Assembly: GCA_023381645.1 (NCBI GenBank)
Contig: JAMCRJ010000076.1
Coordinates: 1-64,000, forward strand
Reading direction: 5' to 3'
DNA: 64,000 nt
From: Gammaproteobacteria bacterium
GTDB lineage: Bacteria > Pseudomonadota > Gammaproteobacteria > Acidithiobacillales > Acidithiobacillaceae
The notes beneath the pieces were generated by a model. That model made no database searches, was not told the DNA's origin, and saw nothing but the letters and a program-made list of their open reading frames with translations. The stretch's first letter is position 1; the number at the start of each line of letters is the position of its first letter. The translations under genes were made by a program, and so were the position numbers. Positions 8,136 through 16,745 of this stretch are shown here, piece by piece.

Positions 8136-8297
8136 TTACCCCTGGGCGCCGGGTGAGCCTGCCGGGCGGATCGCTCCGCCCTGAAACGCGCTGATTTTGC
8201 GGCGAAGGAGTGCCACTTTCCGCGCCTCGCAGCGATATAGGCCAAGCGCGACCGTGAGCAGGATGACCAAAGTCGCGCACGCCCAGAAAGCCATCAT
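8136..8297 (-). CDS. Single-pass membrane miniprotein coupled to kdpC (53 aa)
   Basis: This short gene starts with ATGATG overlapping the kdpC stop codon (TCATGATGG), so its translation is almost certainly coupled to kdpC. It encodes an N-terminal hydrophobic helix (FWACATLVILLTVALGLYR) and then a basic tail (RRK). No family recognised. Together with the 30-residue gene before kdpF it suggests additional membrane miniproteins in this Kdp complex. Evidence is the overlap and the clean transmembrane profile; there is no homology to cite. Confidence 0.55.
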   Translation of the reverse strand: MMAFWACATLVILLTVALGLYRCEARKVALLRRKISAFQGGAIRPAGSPGAQG

Positions 8298-8914
8298 GAT
8301 TGCGGCCCTTTCGGGAAGGGGCCTGTTGCTCCATGCGCGGCGGCGTATCGCTCATGCAACGCGAGGTTGAGTTTCACCACATTGACCACCGGTTCGCCGA
8401 GGAATCCCAGCAACGGTTCTGTGGTGTTCTCCTTGACCAGGTGGCGCAATGTCACGATATCAATACCACCAGCCTGCGCAATGCGTGGGATCTGATAGAG
8501 CGCCGCCGCAATGCTGATGTCAGGATCCAGGCCACTCGCCGAAGACGTCACGAGGTCCACCGGAACCGGGCCTTTCTCGGCGGGGTCTGCAGCCTTGATG
8601 GCCTTGATCCGCGCCGCCACATGCTGTGCCAGAACAGGATTGTTCGGACCCAGATTGGAGGCACTGGACCCTGCACCGTTGTATGGCACTGGTGAAGTCG
8701 CCGAAGGGCGGCTCCAGAAATACTGCGGTTCACGGAAATACTGGCCGATGAGGCTGGAACCCACGACCTGTCCATGCTGACGAATGAGAGAGCCGTTGGC
8801 CTGATGGGGAAACACGACCTGGCCGATACCTGTCATCGCCAGGGGATAGATCAGGCCGGTCATCACGGCCAGAACCAGGAACAGCAACAGCGCGGTTTTG
8901 ATGTCTTTGATCAT
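8294..8914 (-). CDS. kdpC: K+-transporting ATPase subunit KdpC
   Basis: Single-pass chaperone-like subunit of the high-affinity KdpFABC K+ pump. An N-terminal helix (residues ~8-30, with YPLAMTGIGQ) is followed by the periplasmic domain with conserved YFWSRPSAT (~65-73), the S-ASNLGPNNP segment and SASGLDPDIS (~124-133). Length (206) is normal. The ATG at 8914 has GGAGG at good spacing, 12 bp after kdpB. Its stop overlaps the start of a 53-codon gene. Confidence 0.96.
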   Translation of the reverse strand: MIKDIKTALLLFLVLAVMTGLIYPLAMTGIGQVVFPHQANGSLIRQHGQVVGSSLIGQYFREPQYFWSRPSATSPVPYNGAGSSASNLGPNNPVLAQHVAARIKAIKAADPAEKGPVPVDLVTSSASGLDPDISIAAALYQIPRIAQAGGIDIVTLRHLVKENTTEPLLGFLGEPVVNVVKLNLALHERYAAAHGATGPFPKGPQS

Positions 8915-8926
8915 GGCGTCATCCTC

Positions 8927-10996
8927 CTACAATACAGCCAGCAGCATGTCGATCAGCTTGATAAAGATAAATGGCGCGATAATGCCGCCCAATCCGTAGA
9001 TCCACACGTTGCGGCGAAGAATATGCTGCGCCGAGTCCGCACGGAACTTGATGCCTTTGAGGGCCAGAGGGACCAGAAAGGGGATGATGAGCGCGTTAAA
9101 AATGACCGCGGCCATGATGGCATGGGTGGGTGAGCTCAAATCCATGATGTTCAGCGCGCTCAATTGGGGGTACGTCGATACAAACGCCGCCGGGATGATG
9201 GCGAAGTATTTGGCCACATCGTTCGCCACACTGAAGGTGGTGAGGGCGCCGCGGGTCATCAGCAGTTGCTTGCCGATTTGGACGATCTCCAGCAGTTTGG
9301 TGGGATTGGAGTCCAGGTCGACCATGTTGGAGGCTTCGCGCGCCGCCTGGGTACCACTGGCCATGCAGAGACCGACATCGGCCTGGGCAAGGGCCGGGGA
9401 ATCGTTGGTGCCGTCCCCGGTCATCGCCACCATGTAACCCTCATTCTGGTATTCTCGAATGCGCGCGAGCTTGGTTTCCGGTTTGGCTTCCGCCAGATAA
9501 TCATCGACCCCAGCTTCTGCGGCAATGGCGGCGGCAGTCAACGGATTGTCGCCGGTCACCATGACGGTACGGATACCCATCGCCCGTAATTCAGCGAAGC
9601 GGGATTTGATGTCAGCCTTGACGATGTCTCGCAACTCGATGGCACCCAGTACCGCTGCGCCAGAGCAGACCACCAGGGGTGTCGCACCACCTCCCGCGAT
9701 TTCCTGCACTGCACTATCCAGTTCTGTTGGCCAGGTGCCACCCAAGGATTGGATCCATGCCTTCATGGAATCCGGGGCCCCCTTGCGGTATTGCTGCCCG
9801 TTCCAATCCACTCCACTCATGCGGGTCTCGGCAGAAAAAGGGATCAATTGGGCTTCCGGTGGCAAGGTTTCCCGGCTTTGCGGGTAATGCTTGTCGGCAA
9901 GAGCCACGATACTTTTGCCCTCCGGCGTATCATCGGCCAAAGAGGCGCGGCGGGCCGCTTGCGCGAGGGTTTCCTGAGTGATGGCTAAAACGGGGTAAAA
10001 CGCCGTTGCGGATCGGTTGCCGTAGGTAATGGTGCCGGTTTTATCGAGGAGCAGCACATCTACGTCCCCCGCCGCCTCGATGGCGCGCCCGGAAGTCGCC
10101 ACCACATTACTCTGCAGCAACCGCACGATACCGGCAATACCGATAGCGGGCAACAGTGCTCCGATGGTGGTGGGAATCAGGCAGACCAGCAAGGCGACCA
10201 GCACCGTCAGGCTGATCACTGATCCGGAGTGGCTGGCATAATGTACGCTGTACCAGGAAAATGGAAAAAGGGTGACGGTAACCACGAGAAAGACCAGCGT
10301 CAACACCACCAGCAGGATGCTCAGGGCGATTTCGTTGGGGGTTTTGCGTCGCGACGCCCCCTCCACCATGGCGATCATTTTGTCGAGGAAGGTGTGTCCT
10401 GCCTCCTGGGTCACCCGGATGACGAGCCAGTCCGAGATCACCCGGGTACCACCGGTGACCGCGCTACGATCCCCACCGCTTTCGCGGATGACGGGCGCGC
10501 TCTCGCCCGTGATGGCGCTTTCATCGACGGCGGCGACCCCGGCCACCGCCTCGCCGTCCGTGGGGACGAGGTCTCCCGCTTCTATCAGGACGAAATCGCC
10601 GCTGCGCAGGCTGGCGCCGGGAACCTCCTTATAGGGCGCATCACGTACCGGTTTGGGGAGCTTTTTGGCCGTGACTTCCTGCCGGCTCTGCCGCAGGCTG
10701 TTGGCCTGGGCCTCGCCCTGACGCTCGGCCAGCGCTTCTGCAAAATTGGCAAAAATCAGTGTGAGCCAGAGCCACAGGTCGATCACGCCGGTAAAGAGCG
10801 CCTCGTCGTTACGCACGATCAGATCGTGAAAAAAGAGGGCCAGCAGCAGCCAGGAGCCGATATAGACGACGAACATCACCGGATTGCGCAACTGGCGACG
10901 CGGCGAGAGCATGCTGAAGCTGTCCCACAGCGCACCCCGGCCCTGATCCTTCCAGTTGATCGGAGATGCCGCATGTTTATGATGAGTGGATTCCAT
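8927..10996 (-). CDS. kdpB: K+-transporting P-type ATPase subunit KdpB
   Basis: Catalytic subunit of the Kdp pump, coupling ATP hydrolysis to K+ entry through KdpA. The P-type ATPase signatures are complete: the phosphorylation motif DKTGTIT, the TGES actuator loop (ITGESAPV), [12 protein letters not shown] and the hinge [11 protein letters not shown]. Length (689) is standard. It lies 12 bp after kdpA with a GAGGA ribosome site, and kdpC follows after 12 bp. The order kdpF-A-B-C is the classic one. Confidence 0.97.
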   Translation of the reverse strand: MESTHHKHAASPINWKDQGRGALWDSFSMLSPRRQLRNPVMFVVYIGSWLLLALFFHDLIVRNDEALFTGVIDLWLWLTLIFANFAEALAERQGEAQANSLRQSRQEVTAKKLPKPVRDAPYKEVPGASLRSGDFVLIEAGDLVPTDGEAVAGVAAVDESAITGESAPVIRESGGDRSAVTGGTRVISDWLVIRVTQEAGHTFLDKMIAMVEGASRRKTPNEIALSILLVVLTLVFLVVTVTLFPFSWYSVHYASHSGSVISLTVLVALLVCLIPTTIGALLPAIGIAGIVRLLQSNVVATSGRAIEAAGDVDVLLLDKTGTITYGNRSATAFYPVLAITQETLAQAARRASLADDTPEGKSIVALADKHYPQSRETLPPEAQLIPFSAETRMSGVDWNGQQYRKGAPDSMKAWIQSLGGTWPTELDSAVQEIAGGGATPLVVCSGAAVLGAIELRDIVKADIKSRFAELRAMGIRTVMVTGDNPLTAAAIAAEAGVDDYLAEAKPETKLARIREYQNEGYMVAMTGDGTNDSPALAQADVGLCMASGTQAAREASNMVDLDSNPTKLLEIVQIGKQLLMTRGALTTFSVANDVAKYFAIIPAAFVSTYPQLSALNIMDLSSPTHAIMAAVIFNALIIPFLVPLALKGIKFRADSAQHILRRNVWIYGLGGIIAPFIFIKLIDMLLAVL

Positions 10997-11008
10997 GAAT
11001 ATGATTCC

Positions 11009-12760
11009 TCAGTGAGTCAGGGTGCTGATGGGTGCCAGTTGCTCTGCAATCGGACCCAGCGCCAGGGCCGGAAAGAAGTTGAGCGCGCCGACCAGAAGAA
11101 TGACGCCGACCGTCAGGCCAATGAAAATAGGCGTGTAAGTCGTCAGCGTTCCCGATCCAGCGGGGATTTTCTTTTTCTCGACCAGGGCACCCGCCAGCGC
11201 CAGCAATGGCATATAGGTCCAGTACCGCCCCAGCAACATGCACATGCCGGTAAGCAGATTGTAGAATCGGGTGTTACTGCTCAAACCGCCGAATGCGCTG
11301 CCATTGTTGTTGGCAGGGCTCGTCACGGCATAGAGCATCTCGCTGAAACCGTGCGCCCCGGGATTGAATACACCGGCCCGGCCCGCCACCGTGGTGACGG
11401 CAAGGGCCGTACCGATCAGCACCAGCAACGGCATGACCAGAATGGAGAGAGAGGTCATTTTTATTTCAAAGGACTCGATCTTCTTGCCGAGAAACTCCGG
11501 TGTGCGCCCCACCATGAGACCACCGAGAAAAACCGCAAAAATCATGAAGGCGAGGAAAGTAGCGAGACCGGAACCGACACCGCCAAACGCGACCTCACCC
11601 AGTTGCATCAGGAAAAGGTTTACGCCCCCGGACAACGGCATCATGGAATCGTAGGCACCGTTAGCGGCCCCCGTAGAGGTCGCGGTGGCAATCGTTGCAA
11701 ACAGCGCGGTCGCGCCAGAACCGATGCGGTCCTCCATCCCCTCCATATTGCCACCACCGGCAAGACCCGCGGTGTTGGCCTGGGTGATCCCCAACTGGGT
11801 AAGCACGGGATTTCCAGCCAGTTGATAGTGCTGACTTACGAGGGTCAGCGGGATAAAGAGCACCAGCATGGAAATCATGATGGCCCATGCCGTGCGCCTG
11901 GCCTGGGCCATATGCCCAAACATGAACACCAGCGCGGAGGGGGTGAGAATCATGGCCACCATTTCCAGGAAGTTGGTGAAGCCCGTGGGATTTTCGAAAG
12001 GATGGGCATCGTTCATATTGAAGAAACCGCCCCCATTGTTGCCGAGCATCATGATGGCTTCTTGAGAGGCTACCGGTCCCACATGCATTATCTGCTGAAG
12101 AATGGTCTTACCGCCGGATACAAAGGGTGCAACAAGATCCGCCCGCACCTCGCCGGTGAGGGTTTGCACCACGCCCTGTTCCATGAGAATCAATGCAAGG
12201 AGCGCGGAGAGGGGGAGCAGCACGTAGAGAACGGTGCGGGTCATGTCGACCCAGAAATTTCCGAGTTCCTTGGTTTTATGACGGGCGATAGCGCGAATGA
12301 TGGGCAGGACGATGGTGATACCCGTCGCCGCCGAGAGGAAATTCTGCACGGTCAGGCCCAGCATCTGCGAGAGATAACTCATGGTCGAGCCGCCGGAGTA
12401 ATCCTGCCAGTTGGTATTGGTGGTAAAGCTCGCTGCGGTATTGAAAGCGGAGCCACCCTGGACGCCGGCAAAGTGTAAAGGATTCAGGGGCAGCGCACCT
12501 TGCGCCAACAACAAGGCATAGAGGAAAACGCCACCGATGAGGTTAAAGATCAACAGGGCGATGGCATAACGTTTCCAGCCCATTTCCTGGTCTGCCGAGA
12601 CGCCGGTGATGCGGTATAGTCCCCGCTCCACGGGACCCATCAGGCGTGTCGCCCAGAATCGATCGCCAGAGTAAACGCGATGCATATAGCGGCCCAGAGG
12701 TAATGCCAGTAGAATGGTCAACGACAGAACCGCGGCTGTCAGTATGATGGTGGATATCAT
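11009..12760 (-). CDS. kdpA: K+-transporting ATPase subunit KdpA
   Basis: Membrane channel-like subunit that binds and conducts K+. Degenerate selectivity-filter repeats are visible: NTAASFTTNTNWQ, MLGNNGGGFFN, GSGATALFATIATATSTGA and TSPANNNGSAFGG. The frame opens further upstream at 12835, but the ATG at 12760 gives MISTIILTAAV, has GGAG upstream and overlaps the kdpF stop by ATGA; this start is chosen (583 residues). Expression is probably induced by low K+ or osmotic stress through kdpDE and the repeat array at 13018. Confidence 0.97.
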   Translation of the reverse strand: MISTIILTAAVLSLTILLALPLGRYMHRVYSGDRFWATRLMGPVERGLYRITGVSADQEMGWKRYAIALLIFNLIGGVFLYALLLAQGALPLNPLHFAGVQGGSAFNTAASFTTNTNWQDYSGGSTMSYLSQMLGLTVQNFLSAATGITIVLPIIRAIARHKTKELGNFWVDMTRTVLYVLLPLSALLALILMEQGVVQTLTGEVRADLVAPFVSGGKTILQQIMHVGPVASQEAIMMLGNNGGGFFNMNDAHPFENPTGFTNFLEMVAMILTPSALVFMFGHMAQARRTAWAIMISMLVLFIPLTLVSQHYQLAGNPVLTQLGITQANTAGLAGGGNMEGMEDRIGSGATALFATIATATSTGAANGAYDSMMPLSGGVNLFLMQLGEVAFGGVGSGLATFLAFMIFAVFLGGLMVGRTPEFLGKKIESFEIKMTSLSILVMPLLVLIGTALAVTTVAGRAGVFNPGAHGFSEMLYAVTSPANNNGSAFGGLSSNTRFYNLLTGMCMLLGRYWTYMPLLALAGALVEKKKIPAGSGTLTTYTPIFIGLTVGVILLVGALNFFPALALGPIAEQLAPISTLTH

Positions 12761-12849
12761 AGGAACCGCTCCGGATTGATCAGGAATACCAGAAGATAGA
12801 TGAAAAGCATGGCGCCCAGTCCGAGGCCTATCCACACGAACGCGTTCAT
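12757..12849 (-). CDS. kdpF: KdpF miniprotein (30 aa)
   Basis: A 30-residue single-helix peptide, MNAFVWIGLGLGAM then LFIYLLVFLINPERF, ending in the typical KdpF NPERF box. KdpF stabilises the KdpABC complex in E. coli. An AGGAG ribosome site precedes the ATG at 12849; the stop overlaps kdpA by ATGA and its start overlaps the stop of the preceding 30-codon gene. Confidence 0.93.
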   Translation of the reverse strand: MNAFVWIGLGLGAMLFIYLLVFLINPERFL

Positions 12850-12938
12850 TTTATGCTCCTCAGGCGATCCAATAGCTCAACAACCCCTATGGATGCCAGG
12901 AAAAAACCAATAATAATCAAGAGGTATATAAGTTCCAT
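12846..12938 (-). CDS. Membrane miniprotein at the head of the kdp operon (30 aa)
   Basis: A second 30-residue single-helix peptide before kdpF: a hydrophobic run (LIYLLIIIGFFLASIGVVELL) with a charged tail DRLRSIK. GGAGG with four-base spacing gives strong initiation at ATG 12938, and its stop overlaps the kdpF start. Similar short unnamed genes of the form ...FF.L....V...DRL occur ahead of kdpF in other bacteria, as I recall. It is the first gene of the operon, 80 bp from the repeat array. Possible fifth Kdp subunit. Confidence 0.75.
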   Translation of the reverse strand: MELIYLLIIIGFFLASIGVVELLDRLRSIK

Positions 12939-13017
12939 GTAGCCTCCGTGGTGTGCGCGAGGCAATGTCTCGCACGTATTCATAATGTAACCGCCAGAAA
13001 GCCTAGCAAGATTCCAT

Positions 13018-13061
13018 CTATAAATTCCATATAAATCACCTATAAATTCTCTATAAGAGAA
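13018..13061. promoter_or_regulatory. Four 11-bp direct repeats between kdp operon and kdpDE (putative KdpE operator)
   Basis: Units start at 13018, 13029, 13040 and 13051 on the plus strand, the first three sharing nTATAAATnnn and the fourth CTATAAGAGAA. The first unit and half of the next are identical to the array upstream of proB (7435-7478), and both lie in the same orientation 69-80 bp from the first start codon on the minus strand. Spacing and TTTATA core fit an OmpR-family regulator such as KdpE. A minus-strand -35/-10 pair (TTGCTA 13004-13009, CATTAT 12982-12987) lies just downstream. Confidence 0.7.
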
Positions 13062-13100
13062 GAAATCTACGCATTGCCGATAACGGTGGCGTTAACCTGC

Positions 13101-13129
13101 TTGGTAATGACCGGGCTTTGGCTTATGCT
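13101..13129 (+). promoter_or_regulatory. Candidate sigma70 promoter for kdpDE
   Basis: TTGGTA (13101-13106) and TATGCT (13124-13129) are separated by 17 bp, 69 bp before kdpD. Matches are partial (four of six each), so this is tentative. A GTACAG/CTGTAC hairpin at 13166-13184 lies downstream in the leader. Confidence 0.35.
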
Positions 13130-13163
13130 CAAATGCGGGAAGGCGCGACAACCAAGGAGCATT

Positions 13164-13208
13164 ATGTACAGTGGCACTCTGTACCTGGTAATAGCAGATG
13201 TCGACTGA
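13164..13208 (+). CDS. Putative kdpD leader peptide (14 aa)
   Basis: A 14-codon frame, MYSGTLYLVIADVD, begins four bases after a strong AAGGAG and ends 11 bases inside kdpD in another frame. kdpD itself has no clear ribosome site, and its frame is closed by a TAG two codons upstream, so the leader could deliver ribosomes to kdpD by coupling. The start codon overlaps the GTACAG/CTGTAC hairpin. Seen in sequence only; not a known gene. Confidence 0.35.
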   Translation: MYSGTLYLVIADVD

Positions 13209-15945
13209 AGATCGCAAAGACGGACGACCCGATCCGGATGCCCTGTTGGCACAGGTGCAGCAGGAGGAGCAGGCGCGCCAGCGCGGCCGGCTCAAGGTTT
13301 TTTTTGGTGCCGCGCCGGGTGTCGGGAAGACCTACGCCATGCTGCGCTACGGGCAGCAGGAGATGGCCAAGGGGGTGGACGTTTTGGTGGGCGTCGTCGA
13401 AACTCACCAGCGCAGTGAAACTCAAGCGTTGGCTGATGCCCTGCCGGCGTTACCGCGAGTGCATATTCCCTATAAAAACGTTGTGCTTGAAGAGTTTGAT
13501 CTGGATGCGGCCCTTGCCCGCCGTCCCGGACTGCTCCTGCTGGACGAGCTGGCCCACAGCAATGCCCCCGGCTCTCGCCACAAGAAGCGCTGGCAGGATC
13601 TGGAGGAACTGCTGGATGCGGGTCTTTCCGTGGCGACCACCGTGAATGTTCAGCACCTGGAGAGCGTTCACGAAGTCGTCCAGCAGATTACCGGGATACA
13701 GGTTCAGGAGACCCTGCCGGATCAGATCATTCAGCAGGCAGATGAAGTGATCCTGGTAGATATCAGTGACGAGGATCTTTTGCAACGGCTGAAGGAGGGC
13801 AAGGTGTACCTGGGCGATCGCGGTCAGCGCGCGATGACGCATTTTTTCCGTAAAGGCAACCTCATCGCCCTGAGGCAATTGGCATTGCGACTGGCAGCAG
13901 ACCGGGTTGATCTGGAGTTGCGGCAGTTTCATCAACAGAATCCGGAGGAGGGGCGACGTAGCGGTAGCCGGGATCGTTTGCTGGTAGCCGTGAGTGGCCG
14001 CCCGGAAGATGAGCATCTGGTGCGCGCGGCGTATCATCTGGCGACCGCCCAACGGGCCGACTGGCTGGTGATTCATGTGGACACGCCGCGTGGCCTGCTG
14101 CAGAAACCCCAGACCCAGGCCTGGATATGGAATCACCTGCATCTTGCGGAAAGTTTGGGTGCGGAAACCGCACGTCTGACCGGAGTAAATATCGGCGCGG
14201 AGGTCTTGGCTTATGCGCGGCTGCGCGACGTCACCCAGATTGTACTGGGACAGACGCAGGGCCTGCGCAAATTCCTCTGGTGGTGGCCCGGTTCTTTGAC
14301 GGCGCATCTGTTGAACAGCGAGCGCGGCATCGATGTGGTCATTCACCCGCTACCAGTGAACAAAGCCATTCCCGAGGATCGACGCCTGCGGAATCAACAA
14401 TACCTTGGTATTGTAGACACGCCCCTGCGCCGCAGCACTCGCAATCGCGCCTTTGTGATCAGCGGGGCAATAGGTCTCGCTTTAAGCGGTCTAGCCTGGT
14501 CCCTGGGGGCTTACCTGGGTTTTGCGGGGATGTTCATGCTCTACATGTTGGGCGCGGTGGGTACTGCCCTGATGTACGGCCGCTGGCCATCCCTCATCAC
14601 GTTCATTGCCGCCGTGATTAGTTACTACTCGTTTGGATTGGATCGCGGTTTGCCAACTACGGTGGGCTCGCTTGCTTATTTTGCGCTGATCCTGTCTCTG
14701 ATCCTGCTCATCAGCCAACTGGTGGCGCGATCCCGCGAGCAGGAACTGATGGCCCGGATCCGCGAGCGACGTGCCCGCAATCTCTATCAACTGGTTCAAG
14801 CGCTCAGCAATGCCCGTGGCGTCGACGGGATTCTGAACGCCAGCATCGAGAAGCTGCACCAGACCCTGGGTATTACGATCGCATTCTGGATGCCGCTGGC
14901 GGACAACGCGGGTGGTCCCTTGCATTTGCAGATGTTTCCGGCGACCACCGAACTGGAAGCGCCACAACGCAACTTGCGGGCTGCCGCCCGGTGGAGCTTT
15001 CTGAACAAAAAGAATGCCGGGATGAGCACCGACACGCTGGCGGATATTCCGGCACTGTTTATGCCCATGTTGTCCGGCGAGCGCGCGCTGGGGGTCATGA
15101 TGCTGTCGGATCTCGACCTGCGTCGGGCTCCTGCAGACTGGTTGCGCTTTCTCGAAACAGTAGCGCGACTCATCGCGGTGGCTCTGGATTCGGTGCAAGC
15201 TTCTCTTCAACGTACCGAAGCCGATGTCCGTTTGCGCGTCGAGCAATTACAAAATGCGCTTTTAGGCGCCGTTTCCCATGACCTCCGGACGCCCTTGGCC
15301 GGTGTACTGGGCACAGCGACGACACTTTCTCGCAATGCGCAGGGCTTGACTGCCGATGAGCATGATCTCCTCGAGAATATTCGCGAGCAAACCCAAAAGA
15401 TGGAACATACCGTGGACCGCATTCTGCACATGGCCGCATTGCAGTCCGGGCGACTCCATCTAAAAAAAGAATGGACTCCCCTGGAAGATCTGCTGGTCAC
15501 CGCACGCGATCAGGTTAAGGCCGTATGCACTGGTCGTCCTTTTCAGACACGGATCTCCAAAGACTTGCCATTGCTCCTCGTGGATCCGCAACTCATGGTG
15601 CAAGTGCTCACTAACCTCCTGGAAAATGCTTGTAGATATAGCCCGAGTGACCGCGCCATCGAAGTGGAAGCCTATGCGAACGATGCCGAGATTACCGTTT
15701 GCGTCATTGACCACGGCTTTGGCGTACCACCCGGCCGCGAAGAGGAGATATTTCTTCGTTTCAGTCAGGTCAAACCGCCCCATGGGCTGGGTGGCAGCGG
15801 ACTGGGCCTCGCCATTTGTGCTGCTATTATAGAGTTGCATGGCGGACGCATATGGGTGCGTAACCGGGTCGCAGTGCGTGGTGCGGTGTTTTGTTTTACC
15901 GTACCTCGGGAGCCTGAGCCGCCTATGCCGTCTGACGGAGATTAA
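13198..15945 (+). CDS. kdpD: Sensor histidine kinase KdpD
   Basis: Membrane sensor for K+ limitation and osmotic stress that phosphorylates KdpE. Full length (915). The N-terminal KdpD domain has Walker A GAAPGVGKT (37-45) and Walker B LLLLDELAHSNAPGSRHKKRW (~117-137); a universal-stress-like domain follows to ~370. Four closely spaced membrane helices lie at ~420-515, then a GAF-like region, the dimerisation helix with phospho-His694 (SHDLRTPLAG) and an ATPase domain with the N, G1 and G2 boxes (NLLENACRYS, HGFGVPP, GGSGLGLAI). kdpE starts four bases later. Divergent from the kdp operon. Confidence 0.96.
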   Translation: MSTEDRKDGRPDPDALLAQVQQEEQARQRGRLKVFFGAAPGVGKTYAMLRYGQQEMAKGVDVLVGVVETHQRSETQALADALPALPRVHIPYKNVVLEEFDLDAALARRPGLLLLDELAHSNAPGSRHKKRWQDLEELLDAGLSVATTVNVQHLESVHEVVQQITGIQVQETLPDQIIQQADEVILVDISDEDLLQRLKEGKVYLGDRGQRAMTHFFRKGNLIALRQLALRLAADRVDLELRQFHQQNPEEGRRSGSRDRLLVAVSGRPEDEHLVRAAYHLATAQRADWLVIHVDTPRGLLQKPQTQAWIWNHLHLAESLGAETARLTGVNIGAEVLAYARLRDVTQIVLGQTQGLRKFLWWWPGSLTAHLLNSERGIDVVIHPLPVNKAIPEDRRLRNQQYLGIVDTPLRRSTRNRAFVISGAIGLALSGLAWSLGAYLGFAGMFMLYMLGAVGTALMYGRWPSLITFIAAVISYYSFGLDRGLPTTVGSLAYFALILSLILLISQLVARSREQELMARIRERRARNLYQLVQALSNARGVDGILNASIEKLHQTLGITIAFWMPLADNAGGPLHLQMFPATTELEAPQRNLRAAARWSFLNKKNAGMSTDTLADIPALFMPMLSGERALGVMMLSDLDLRRAPADWLRFLETVARLIAVALDSVQASLQRTEADVRLRVEQLQNALLGAVSHDLRTPLAGVLGTATTLSRNAQGLTADEHDLLENIREQTQKMEHTVDRILHMAALQSGRLHLKKEWTPLEDLLVTARDQVKAVCTGRPFQTRISKDLPLLLVDPQLMVQVLTNLLENACRYSPSDRAIEVEAYANDAEITVCVIDHGFGVPPGREEEIFLRFSQVKPPHGLGGSGLGLAICAAIIELHGGRIWVRNRVAVRGAVFCFTVPREPEPPMPSDGD

Positions 15946-15948
15946 GCC

Positions 15949-16692
15949 GTGACAAACATACACGAAGGCGATCTGGATATCCTGTTGGTGGAGGATGACC
16001 CGAGTATTGGCGGGTTTCTACAGGCGGCGATGGACCGTGAACCCGGATATCGCCTGTACTGGGAAACCACGCTGAAAGATGCCTGGAAGGCTTGGGAAAA
16101 ACGACAAATCCAGGAAGGTCGGCCATTCGCTTTGATTCTGCTGGACCTGGGTTTGCCGGATGGGGATGGGCAGGAATTAATCCGTCGAATACGCGACCAC
16201 GGAGGGGAGCAGGCATTGATCATCATCATCTCTGCGCGTGGAAGCGAGGCTGACAAGGTACAGGCCCTCGATAGCGGCGCCGACGATTATCTGACCAAGC
16301 CGTTTACCATTGGCGAGCTGCTCGCGCGCCTGCGCGCGCATTTGCGGCGACGACCAGTGGGTTCATCCGCTGAATCTTCCCATTGGGTCATTGGCGTTCT
16401 GGAGCTGGATGATCTCACCCATACCCTTCGCAAGAGCGGGGTGCCTATTCCGATGACACCCAAGGAATATCAACTGTTCCACCTTTTTGTAATGAATCAG
16501 GGGCGGATATTGTCGTATCGACGAATTCTCGGCGCAGTATGGGGAGAGCACAGTAGCGATCAGGCCCACTATGTAAGATTATATATCAAACGATTGCGGG
16601 AGAAGATTGAGGATGATCCCGGAATGCCACAATATCTGGTAACCGAAAAAGGGGTTGGGTATCGGCTTGGCAATCCGGAGGTGTCAAAATGA
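15949..16692 (+). CDS. kdpE: OmpR-family response regulator KdpE
   Basis: DNA-binding partner of KdpD. Receiver domain with acidic pocket (VEDDPS), phospho-acceptor aspartate near residue 66 (LLDLGLPDGDG) and KPF lysine (LTKPFTIGEL), then a winged-helix domain with TPKEYQLF and VRLYIKRLREKIEDDP. At 247 residues it is slightly longer than typical (about 225) because of an N-terminal extension. Starts with GTG four bases after kdpD. Winged-helix regulators of this class bind direct repeats spaced by about 11 bp, which matches both arrays in this window. Confidence 0.95.
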   Translation: MTNIHEGDLDILLVEDDPSIGGFLQAAMDREPGYRLYWETTLKDAWKAWEKRQIQEGRPFALILLDLGLPDGDGQELIRRIRDHGGEQALIIIISARGSEADKVQALDSGADDYLTKPFTIGELLARLRAHLRRRPVGSSAESSHWVIGVLELDDLTHTLRKSGVPIPMTPKEYQLFHLFVMNQGRILSYRRILGAVWGEHSSDQAHYVRLYIKRLREKIEDDPGMPQYLVTEKGVGYRLGNPEVSK

Positions 16693-16745
16693 CTGCACTC
16701 AGGGGGAAGCTGCCACGCGCTTTGACGGCGAGGATAAAATAGTAA

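Noticed and set aside
10229..12478. Very long frame (749 codons) on the plus strand across kdpA and kdpB
   Set aside because: It is the antisense of kdpA/kdpB, rich in His, Gly, Arg and Gln with no fold; a high-GC shadow.
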